Positions 1 through 6,634 of a DNA stretch of 14,191 nt are shown one piece after another. The position numbers were made by a program, and so were the translations under genes. Within the stretch, counting starts at the first letter, position 1; each line of letters opens with the position of its first letter. Source of the stretch: JAJPJX01 sp964568355 (lineage in GTDB: Bacteria > Acidobacteriota > Terriglobia > Bryobacterales > Bryobacteraceae); the NCBI GenBank assembly GCA_964568355.1, contig CAZMRK010000400.1, positions 1 through 14,191 of the forward strand. Direction: 5' to 3'. The notes under the pieces were generated by a model that was given only the letters and a program-made list of their open reading frames with translations, was not told the DNA's origin and made no database searches.

Positions 1-559
1 CGAATTCGTGGCCCGCGTGCAGTACCGCATCCCACACGCTCTCGGCATATTCCCGGCTCACCAGCAGCCGAAATGCCGGCAGGCTGCCCAGGTCGCGCCG
101 CAGCAGGATCGTATGCACGTGGGCGAGCCCCGCTTGCCCGCATCCGCCGTCCGGCAGGACCGCTTCGGAAACATTCAGCGACGTGAGCTTGCGCAGTACC
201 TGGCGGCTCTCGGGACCGGCCAGCAGCAACGCCGCATAGACGGAGGTCACTTCCGTGCACGAAGCCGCCGCCTGGAGCTGTTCCAGCACCGCCGCGCGCC
301 CGGCCGGATCGCAGGTGACCAGGTAATGGCTTCTGCCAAGCTTCCAGCAGTCCGCTCCGGAGACCGGGGCCGGCGCGGTCTCCAACCCCTTGAGATCGAA
401 CTTGGCCAGCCAGCTTACGTCGGCCAGTCCGGCGCCGCAGCGCACCGCGGCAGCCTCTCGCGCGGCCCCCGAGAAAGACTCCGGAATCTCCCAATCCTGG
501 AAAACGGCGAAGCGCGCGCCCTTCCGCTGATGTGTTGGAAATAAGGCTGAGTGCTTGAT
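1..559 (-). CDS. soxG: Sarcosine oxidase gamma subunit-like (SoxG/MgdD), partial at window edge
   Basis: This is the small folate-fold (GcvT/YgfZ-like) subunit of heterotetrameric sarcosine oxidase or N-methylglutamate dehydrogenase. About 186 residues are visible and the C-terminus lies beyond base 1. The N-terminal part reads IKHSALFPTHQRKGARF, then AAVRCGAGLADVSWLAKFDLKG, which is the usual opening of this family (an R-x-x-x-GL-x-D-V-S segment). The frame is open from the soxA stop and the product continues as VYAALLLAGPESRQVLRKL. The expected initiator falls on ATC (559-557), nine bases after the soxA TAG and in the same frame. No ATG, GTG or TTG occurs before a GTG at codon 39 (445-443), which would cut off conserved sequence. 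A G-rich stretch (568-560) precedes the ATC. A rare start codon, readthrough from soxA, and a base error or mutation are all possible. The family assignment is firm; the start is not. Confidence 0.75.
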   Translation of the reverse strand, partial: MKHSALFPTHQRKGARFAVFQDWEIPESFSGAAREAAAVRCGAGLADVSWLAKFDLKGLETAPAPVSGADCWKLGRSHYLVTCDPAGRAAVLEQLQAAASCTEVTSVYAALLLAGPESRQVLRKLTSLNVSEAVLPDGGCGQAGLAHVHTILLRRDLGSLPAFRLLVSREYAESVWDAVLHAGHEF

Positions 560-568
560 CTCTCCCCC

Positions 569-3202
569 CTACATGCGCAGACGCGCACCCTCCGGGTCGT
601 AAAACGGCTGCTCGGTCACCACCGCACGCAAAGGACGGCCTTGCACGCGAATCTGAATCTCGGTCCCCTCGCGCGCCTGCCCGGCGGCCACCCAGGCCAG
701 CCCGATCGCCTTTCCCTTATGCGGCGAATATCGCGAGCTGGTAACGCGGCCCGCCGGGCGGCCGGAGGAGACCACCGCTGACCCATCCTCGGGCACACCG
801 TCTTCCTGCATCACGAAACCGACCAGCTTTTCGGCGGGCTGCGCTTCTGCCGCCCGGCTCAAGGCCGTCTTCCCGATGAAGTCATCCTTCTCCAACTTCA
901 CCGTCCAGGCCATCTCCGCCTGATACGGGCTGGTCAGGGCATCGGTGTCGACACCGACGATCACGTGCTTCTTTTCCAGGCGAAGGAGGCGCTGCGCCTC
1001 CACGCCGAACGGGCGGATATCGAACTCCTTGCCGGCCTCCAGGAGAGCCGTCCACAAATCCTCGCCCGACTCGGCCGGCGCGTGGATCTCCCAGCCGGTC
1101 TCGCCCACGAAGCCGATGCGCATCAGGATCGCCGGAATGCCCGCGACGTTCGCCTGCCGGCTCGCCATGTAGGGAAATGCCTTGCTCGCAAGGTCCAAAC
1201 CGGTGAGCTTCGCCAGCACCTCGCGCGCCTTTGGTCCCGCCAGGTTCACCGCAGCCAGCCCGCCGGTCAGATTGGTGACGTGGACATCCCATCCCGTTCC
1301 GGCCAACCACCAGTCCAGCCACTGCTGCACGAAGTCCAGGTTCCCTGTCGTAGTGGTCACGAAATACTGGTTCTCGCCCAGCCGCGAGATGGTGCCGTCG
1401 TCGAGCATGATGCCGGCTTCATCGCAGATCACCGAATAGCGCACACGCCCCGGCCGCAGGTCCGAAAAACGGTTGGTATAAACCTTATCCAGCAGGCGGC
1501 CGGCATCGCTGCCTTTCACGTCCAGCTTGCCCAGGGTGCTGACGTCGATCAGCCCCACCCGCTCGCGCACCGCCCGGTATTCGGCCCGCACCGCCGCTTT
1601 TTCGCCGGCCGCATCCGCCGTCCGATAGTAGCGCGGCCGTTTCCACTCGCCCATGTCGAGCCAAACCGCCCCCAGAGCGTCGTGCTGGTAGTGCATCGGC
1701 GTCCGGCGCACGGGGTGATGCCGCGGCCCGGCCAGCGCGCCCAGCGTCACAGAAGGTGTCGGAGGCCGCGCCGTCGTCGTGCCGGTTTCGCCCATCGTGC
1801 GGCCGGTGTGATGCGCGCAGATGCCGATCGCCGGCAGTTGGCACATGCGCCCCTGGCACGGTCCCATGGTCGTGGTGGTATAGCGCTTCAGGGTCTCGAT
1901 CTGGTCGAAGCCTTCGGCGATTCCGTCTTCCAGATCCTTCGTGGAAACATCCGAACAGAAACAGACGAAGTTCCGCTTGCCGGATGGCACGCCGGCCGGA
2001 GGAAGCGGGACGGCCGGAACCAACCCCGCGCCGCTGACCTGCCCGACGGCTTTCACCTCCGGCGGCAGGTCCACCGGCAGGAAGGCCCCTTCCCGCTCGC
2101 TCCATTCCAGCCGGCCCCCGGCCTGGGTCAGCAGGCCGGCATCCGGCACCAGTTGGCCGCACACCACGATCAGATCGCAGGCAATCGGCCCACTGCGCGA
2201 TCGGACCCCTTCGACTTTAGCCGAGCCCACCGCCCCCTCGACACTCTCCGGAGCCAGCACGGCCGCCACTTCCACACCACCGCCGCGCAGATCTTCGGCG
2301 AGTTCATTCGCGCGCGCACCGCTTCCCACGACCACCGCGCGCTGCCCCGGCCGAACACCATGCACGAACAGCAGGCGCCGGGCACCGCTCGCCAGCAGGA
2401 TCCCCGGCAGGTCGTTGTTCTCGAACGGCAGCGGCGTCTCGTAGGCACCGGTCGCGATCACCACTTCCCTGGCCCGCAGGTGCACCAGCCGTTCGTGCGC
2501 TCCGGCGTGAGGCTGGATCTGCAGCACGCCCAGCAGCCCGCCCTCGTAGAGGCCGAAGACGTACGAGCGCTGCAGCAGCACGATATAGGGATGAGCTTTC
2601 AATTCCGCCAGCGGCAACGATCCCACGCCATCCTTGCTATAGCGCAGATGCCCGCCCAACTCCGGCTGATCATCGACCAGCGTCACCTGCAAGCCCCGGC
2701 CCGCTGCTTCGAGCGCCGCCGCGATCCCCGAAGGCCCGCCGCCTACTACGGCGACTTCCGCCTGCTGAAATGCATGCTCATATTCGCGCGCCGGAGTGTC
2801 CGGAGAGGGCACATCGCCCAGCCCTGCCGCCTTGCGAATCCATGGCTCCGCGGCGTGCCACACGGAAGGGTTGGTGAAGGTCTTGTAGTACCACCCTACC
2901 GGCATCAGCGCATCGAAATACTGCGATGCCGCAAGCCAATCCTGTTCCAGCGACGGGTAGGCATTCTGATGCTTCACCTGCATGCCTTCGCGCACGGGCG
3001 TGACGCAGGTGCGCACATTGGGCACGCCGTCCACATTCATCATGCAATTCGGGCAGCGGCCCGAAACGCACAGCAGCCCGCGCGGCCGGTGATATTTGAA
3101 GCTGCGGGTGAACACCCGCCGCCCGGCGCGGTACAGCGCGGACGCGATCGTATCGCCGGCCTCGGCGTTCACCGGCTGCCCATTGAAGAAGAATCGGCTC
3201 AC
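569..3202 (-). CDS. soxA: Sarcosine oxidase alpha subunit-like / N-methylglutamate dehydrogenase large subunit
   Basis: Large subunit (877 aa) of a heterotetrameric N-methyl amino-acid oxidase or dehydrogenase. It is expected to bind FAD/NAD and to hand the methyl-derived carbon to tetrahydrofolate. Domains in order: an N-terminal ferredoxin-like domain with Cys45, 50, 53 and 66; a Rossmann fold with VVGGGPSG at about 152-159, the IATGAYE strand near 249 and a second dinucleotide fold near 289-314; a BFD-like domain with Cys414, 416, 449 and 454; a GcvT folate domain from about 530 to 790; and a GcvT C-terminal barrel to the end. The start is the GTG at 3202-3200. It shares GTGA with the soxD stop (4-base overlap) and has GGGGAG eight bases upstream. 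The ATG further upstream (3355) would run through soxD. The two complete cysteine sets differ from characterised sarcosine oxidases as I recall them. The substrate (sarcosine, N-methylglutamate or another) cannot be read from the sequence; the glx-like neighbours favour N-methylglutamate. Confidence 0.9.
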   Translation of the reverse strand: MSRFFFNGQPVNAEAGDTIASALYRAGRRVFTRSFKYHRPRGLLCVSGRCPNCMMNVDGVPNVRTCVTPVREGMQVKHQNAYPSLEQDWLAASQYFDALMPVGWYYKTFTNPSVWHAAEPWIRKAAGLGDVPSPDTPAREYEHAFQQAEVAVVGGGPSGIAAALEAAGRGLQVTLVDDQPELGGHLRYSKDGVGSLPLAELKAHPYIVLLQRSYVFGLYEGGLLGVLQIQPHAGAHERLVHLRAREVVIATGAYETPLPFENNDLPGILLASGARRLLFVHGVRPGQRAVVVGSGARANELAEDLRGGGVEVAAVLAPESVEGAVGSAKVEGVRSRSGPIACDLIVVCGQLVPDAGLLTQAGGRLEWSEREGAFLPVDLPPEVKAVGQVSGAGLVPAVPLPPAGVPSGKRNFVCFCSDVSTKDLEDGIAEGFDQIETLKRYTTTTMGPCQGRMCQLPAIGICAHHTGRTMGETGTTTARPPTPSVTLGALAGPRHHPVRRTPMHYQHDALGAVWLDMGEWKRPRYYRTADAAGEKAAVRAEYRAVRERVGLIDVSTLGKLDVKGSDAGRLLDKVYTNRFSDLRPGRVRYSVICDEAGIMLDDGTISRLGENQYFVTTTTGNLDFVQQWLDWWLAGTGWDVHVTNLTGGLAAVNLAGPKAREVLAKLTGLDLASKAFPYMASRQANVAGIPAILMRIGFVGETGWEIHAPAESGEDLWTALLEAGKEFDIRPFGVEAQRLLRLEKKHVIVGVDTDALTSPYQAEMAWTVKLEKDDFIGKTALSRAAEAQPAEKLVGFVMQEDGVPEDGSAVVSSGRPAGRVTSSRYSPHKGKAIGLAWVAAGQAREGTEIQIRVQGRPLRAVVTEQPFYDPEGARLRM

Positions 3203-3462
3203 CGGGCTCTCTCCCCGGGGTAGAAGGTCTCCCGCACCTGATTGGTGCGCGTGTTGCGCACGGCCTGGAACCACTGGCGGCAGCCGGAGCGGTGATACCA
3301 CCATTCGGTCTGCTCGGCGGCGGAATTGGCCCGGACATAGGTATAGTCCAGCCACTCCGCTTCCGCCGCTCCCGGCGCGGGCCGCTGTTTCACCTCACCC
3401 CCGAAACGGAATTCGTAGACACTGCGATTTCCGCAGTGAGGGCAACGCACGAGAAACGACAT
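3199..3462 (-). CDS. soxD: Sarcosine oxidase delta subunit-like (SoxD/MgdB), zinc-binding
   Basis: Small subunit of 87 residues, the usual length for this family. It begins MSFLVRCPHCG and contains WWYHRSGCRQWF. Cys7, Cys10, His57 and Cys61 match the C-x2-C...H-x3-C zinc site known from the delta subunit of tetrameric sarcosine oxidase. The R-x-T-x-E-x-x-x-x-Y pattern near the C-terminus (NQVRETFYPG) is also typical. The role is structural: it helps assemble the alpha/beta complex. The ATG shares one base with the stop of the preceding glxD-like gene (TAATG at 3464-3460), and its TGA overlaps the soxA start, so the three genes look translationally coupled. In canonical clusters soxB lies directly before soxD; here that place is taken by the glutamate-synthase-like gene. 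Confidence 0.9.
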   Translation of the reverse strand: MSFLVRCPHCGNRSVYEFRFGGEVKQRPAPGAAEAEWLDYTYVRANSAAEQTEWWYHRSGCRQWFQAVRNTRTNQVRETFYPGERAR

Positions 3463-4769
3463 TATCTTCCAAAGACCTTCCTGGTTCCTGCCAGCGGGAT
3501 GCCGCAGATGGCCGATGCTTCCATCGAAAGCGCGGCCATATCCTCCGGCTCCAGGTGGTGGATATCCGATTTGCCGCAGGCGCGGGCCAACATCTGGATC
3601 TCCAGCGTCATGGCACGCAGCAGATTGCTGACCCGCTCGGCGCCCTCCTCGATATCCAGGCGCTTCATCAGCTCCGGATCCTGCGTGGTGATGCCCACCG
3701 GGCAGCGGCCCGTATGGCAATGGTGGCAGTGATACGGTTCTGTCCCCAGCGCATGGTAATCCTCGACGTGCAATGGCCGGTTGCAATTCAGACCGATCAG
3801 AGCCGCCGTCCCGATATACACCGCGTCCGCGCCCAGCGCGATGGCCTTGGCGGCATCGACTCCGTCGCGAATCCCTCCGGCAATGACCAGTTGCACTTCG
3901 CCGTACAATCCGCAGTCCTCCAAAGCCGCGCGCGCCTCGCACACCGCCGCCAGAGTCGGAATCCCGGTATGCTCCTGCAGGATGGCGGGCGAAGCGCCGG
4001 TGCCGCCCTCCATACCGTCCACCACGATCACGTCGGCTTTGGCCTTGGCGGCCAGCTTGACGTCGTCGAACACGCGGCTCGCGCCCATCTTGATGAAGAT
4101 CGGCACCTGCCAGTCGGTGGCCTCGCGCAACTCTTCCACCTTGATGATCATGTCGTCCGGACCCAGAAAGTCCGGATGGCGCGCCGGGCTGCGCTGGTCC
4201 ACGCCTATTGGCAGATCGCGCTGCCTGGCAATCACATCGGAGACCTTGGAGCCCAGCAGCAATCCACCCGTGCCCGGCTTGGCGCCCTGCCCGATGGTCA
4301 GCTCGATGGCGTCCGCCATGCGCATGTGATGCACGTTGATGCCGTAGCGCGAAGGCAGCACCTCATAGATCAGCGTGCGGCTGTTCTCCCGCTCCGCCAT
4401 CAACATGCCGCCGTCCCCGGTGGTGTTGGAGGAGCCCACTGCCGCCGCTCCCTTTGCCAGGGCCACCTTGGCATTGAAGGAAAGGGCGCCCCAGCTCATT
4501 CCGGTGATCATCACCGGGACATCGAGCTCCACCGGCTTCCTGGCGAAGCGCGTCCCCAGCACGGTTTTGGTCGAGCACTTCTCCCGATACCCTTCGAGCG
4601 GGATGCGGGTCAGCGAACACGGCAAAAACGTCAGATCGTCAAACGAGGCCCAGCGCCGCTCGCGCAGCGTGCCATATCCGCGAATACGATAGAGGCCCGA
4701 CTCTGCTTTGGTCTGTATGTCTTCGATGACGCCAGGCTGAAATACGCCGCTGGCTTGCAGTACCGACAT
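3462..4769 (-). CDS. glxD: FMN-dependent glutamate synthase-like protein (GlxD/MgsC)
   Basis: FMN-binding alpha/beta-barrel protein (435 aa from the ATG at 4769) homologous to the synthase domain of GltB. In N-methylglutamate synthase this subunit carries the FMN active site. Recognisable segments are SNTTGDGGM (114-122), GQGAKPGTGG (161-170), DGMEGGTGASP (251-261) and AGGIRDGVDAAKAIALGADAV (297-317). Together they form the barrel and phosphate-binding loops. Cys348, Cys351 and Cys356 in CHHCHTGRCPVGITTQ resemble the [3Fe-4S] ligand region of glutamate synthase. I chose the ATG at 4769: it lies two bases after the stop of the glxC-like gene and has AGGAGG ten bases upstream (4785-4780). An ATG 17 codons earlier would overlap that gene and adds sequence not expected in the family. 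The gene ends in TAATG, overlapping soxD by one base. It is the third gene of the glutamine amidotransferase / GXGXG / FMN trio. Confidence 0.9.
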   Translation of the reverse strand: MSVLQASGVFQPGVIEDIQTKAESGLYRIRGYGTLRERRWASFDDLTFLPCSLTRIPLEGYREKCSTKTVLGTRFARKPVELDVPVMITGMSWGALSFNAKVALAKGAAAVGSSNTTGDGGMLMAERENSRTLIYEVLPSRYGINVHHMRMADAIELTIGQGAKPGTGGLLLGSKVSDVIARQRDLPIGVDQRSPARHPDFLGPDDMIIKVEELREATDWQVPIFIKMGASRVFDDVKLAAKAKADVIVVDGMEGGTGASPAILQEHTGIPTLAAVCEARAALEDCGLYGEVQLVIAGGIRDGVDAAKAIALGADAVYIGTAALIGLNCNRPLHVEDYHALGTEPYHCHHCHTGRCPVGITTQDPELMKRLDIEEGAERVSNLLRAMTLEIQMLARACGKSDIHHLEPEDMAALSMEASAICGIPLAGTRKVFGR

Positions 4770-4771
4770 CC

Positions 4772-5491
4772 CTAGAGGGCCTCCTGCCAGATTTTCCACT
4801 CGCGGTGGTCGAAATTCCAAAGCTTGCGCCCCGCCACCACCTTTTTGAAGTCGCGCGCAGCCGGTTTGTCCTTACGAATCGCTTCCGGGAGGCAACCGAG
4901 CGAGGTCTCCAGGAGCGCAATGTCCTCGGAGGTCAATTCGGCCTGCACGGCATCGGTGCCCAGTTCAGCGATGCGGCCACCGACAAAGCAGACCGTGGCG
5001 TACATGGAGTCGCCGAACGCTTCTCCGGCATCCCCGCACACCACCAACGTGCCCTTCTGGCCCATGAAGCCGGCCATGTATCCGCAATTGCCGCCCACCA
5101 CCACGAGTCCGCCCTTGATCGAAGCGCCCAGCCGCGCCGCGGCATCGCCGTGAATCACGACGGTACCGCCACGAATCGCCGCCGCCGCGCCGTTACCGGC
5201 ATTGCCCTCAACGACCACGCGGCCGCCCATCATGGATTCGGCCAGCCCCCACCCCGCGCTGCCCGCGACCTCTACCGCCGGCCCGTCGATCAGCCCCGCG
5301 CAGAAATATCCGGCGCTGCCCTCGATCCGCACGGTCGCGCTCCGGCCGGGCCCGGTCAACAGCGCCACGCCCAGGTTATGCCGGGCCGCCGGATTGCGAA
5401 GCACAATCTCGCCGATGCCTTCCTGGAGATATTGTTTGATCTGTGCGTTGATTTCGCGCGTAGGGCGATCCAGGCAATCTATCTCTGCCAT
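4772..5491 (-). CDS. glxC: GXGXG-domain glutamate synthase-like subunit (GlxC/MgsB)
   Basis: Protein of 239 aa made largely of a right-handed beta-helix with repeated glycine motifs (GSAGYFCAG, GSAGWGLAESMMGG, GNAGNGAAAAIRGG, GDAAARLGASIKGG, GNCGYMAGFMGQKG, GDAGEAFGDSM). This is the GltB C-terminal (GXGXG) domain found as a separate subunit in GlxBCD and in N-methylglutamate synthase. It is structural and connects the amidotransferase and FMN parts; it has no catalytic residues of its own. Two ATGs are available, at 5500 and 5491. AAGGA (5505-5501) abuts the first directly but sits nine bases from the second, so I prefer 5491. Either start overlaps the 3' end of the preceding gene, by 13 or 22 bases. 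The TAG is two bases before the glxD-like start. Confidence 0.88.
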   Translation of the reverse strand: MAEIDCLDRPTREINAQIKQYLQEGIGEIVLRNPAARHNLGVALLTGPGRSATVRIEGSAGYFCAGLIDGPAVEVAGSAGWGLAESMMGGRVVVEGNAGNGAAAAIRGGTVVIHGDAAARLGASIKGGLVVVGGNCGYMAGFMGQKGTLVVCGDAGEAFGDSMYATVCFVGGRIAELGTDAVQAELTSEDIALLETSLGCLPEAIRKDKPAARDFKKVVAGRKLWNFDHREWKIWQEAL

Positions 5492-6387
5492 ACACGCCAT
5501 TCCTTCACCTGCGCCTCTCTCACGTTGTAGTTCCCCTCCACTGCCCGACGCAGGGCCACTTCTTCGGTGGCCACCGCTACGAACCGGTCCGTTTCCGCGT
5601 ACACCAGCGGCTTGAAGGCGAACGGGTCTTTGACGAAGCCGAACTCATTGGCCGTCGCCGCCAGGCAACTGAAGGAGCCGTCCAGTTCCCGCAGCATCGA
5701 CGAAAATGCCTCGGCCAGTCCCCCGCCCTTCGAGAGCTGCTGCGCGAGGTAGATGGAAATGATCTCGGAATCGTTCTCGGTGTAGAAACGCACGCCGCGC
5801 TGTTCATAGCGCCGCCGCAACTGGTGATAGTTGGTGATATGCCCGTTGTGCACAATTGCCAAGTCCGGCCGTCCGTGGGCCCAGAACGGCTGCGAGTGGC
5901 TCAGGTCCACCCGCGATTCGGTGGAAAGCCGGGTGTGTCCCAACCCGTGTGTTCCATGGAACCCGGAGACTCCGTAAGAATGGTCCAGGTTCTCGGGCGA
6001 ACCGACCTGCTTCACGATTTCCAGCTTTCGCCCGATACTGACCACCTCGACTTCCGGACCGAGCGCCTCGATCTCCCGCACCAGCCGGCCCACATCCACG
6101 GCCTGGTCGATTTCGAAGCGAAGGTAGGGGCCGGTGGCCGATACCCCGTAAACGCTGCCACAAGCTTCCGCGGCGCGCGCCACCTGGTCCGCACGCTCCG
6201 GAAACTCACCGTGATCGCCCAGTTTGACGCGCACGATGTAGCGGCCGCTCTGGCCATCTCCGAAGATCGCCACGCCTGCCGAATCGGGCCCACGGCAGCC
6301 CAGGGCATTCAGCATGCCCAGAACCGTGCATCCAACGGGGACGTGTTCGTCCGCGGTCTTGTTGAAATACCCTGCAATGCCGCACAT
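5479..6387 (-). CDS. glxB: Class-II glutamine amidotransferase (GlxB/MgsA)
   Basis: N-terminal-nucleophile glutamine amidotransferase (302 aa). It begins MCGIAGYF, so Cys2 becomes the catalytic nucleophile once Met is removed. RGPDSAGVA (32-40), LGHTRLSTESRVDLSHSQPF and HNGHITNYHQLR are the glutamine-binding and oxyanion segments of the GltB/PurF-type family. In the N-methylglutamate synthase complex this subunit is thought to bind the gamma-glutamylmethylamide or glutamine amide group and release the (methyl)amine to the FMN subunit. The gene is the first of the minus-strand operon and starts opposite the sigma-factor gene. The ribosome-binding signal is weak (an AGGA lies more than 10 bases upstream). 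Glutamate-synthase partner genes follow directly, so a role in a multi-subunit synthase is well supported; the exact substrate is inferred. Confidence 0.9.
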   Translation of the reverse strand: MCGIAGYFNKTADEHVPVGCTVLGMLNALGCRGPDSAGVAIFGDGQSGRYIVRVKLGDHGEFPERADQVARAAEACGSVYGVSATGPYLRFEIDQAVDVGRLVREIEALGPEVEVVSIGRKLEIVKQVGSPENLDHSYGVSGFHGTHGLGHTRLSTESRVDLSHSQPFWAHGRPDLAIVHNGHITNYHQLRRRYEQRGVRFYTENDSEIISIYLAQQLSKGGGLAEAFSSMLRELDGSFSCLAATANEFGFVKDPFAFKPLVYAETDRFVAVATEEVALRRAVEGNYNVREAQVKEWRVWQR

Positions 6388-6407
6388 AGCTGAGCCGGAG
6401 GGTTCCT

Positions 6408-6437
6408 ATGGTATCGAGTCTGATGCCCGCGAGACAA
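6408..6437 (-). promoter_or_regulatory. Candidate promoter of the glx/sox operon
   Basis: On the minus strand TTGTCT (6437-6432) is followed after 18 bases by TACCAT (6413-6408). Each box matches four of six sigma-70 consensus positions. The predicted transcript would start about 14 bases before the glxB-like ATG. The match is weak and could be chance. Confidence 0.25.
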
Positions 6438-6479
6438 GTCGATCTTTACGCCTTCGCCAAATTTCTGCTGCGGCGCGAT

Positions 6480-6509
6480 TTGACGGGAAGATGAATAGAG
6501 TATTAAGAT
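6480..6509 (+). promoter_or_regulatory. Candidate promoter of the sigma-factor gene
   Basis: TTGACG (6480-6485), an 18-base spacer and TAAGAT (6504-6509) form a plausible sigma-70 promoter. It would give a leader of about 120 bases before the GTG at 6635. The stretch around it is locally AT-richer than the coding sequence. Confidence 0.35.
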
Positions 6510-6634
6510 TCAGGATGTCCCGGTGGTGATGCCAAGCTGCTTTACCGCCCTAGAATCAATCCCCGTCCTCTCAATTCATTTTCAGTCCTGATCAACAATT
6601 GCCATCCCCCGTTCGGCGGCGCTGGAGTGGAACA

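Noticed and set aside
965..3223. 752-codon open frame on the plus strand opposite soxA
   Set aside because: It has no family resemblance, is rich in R/H/Q/P as expected from reading GC-rich codons backwards, and lies opposite a gene with clear domains.
3203..3355. N-terminal extension of soxA to the ATG at 3355
   Set aside because: The extension lies inside soxD in another frame; the GTG at 3202 has a good ribosome-binding site and gives the family's usual N-terminus.
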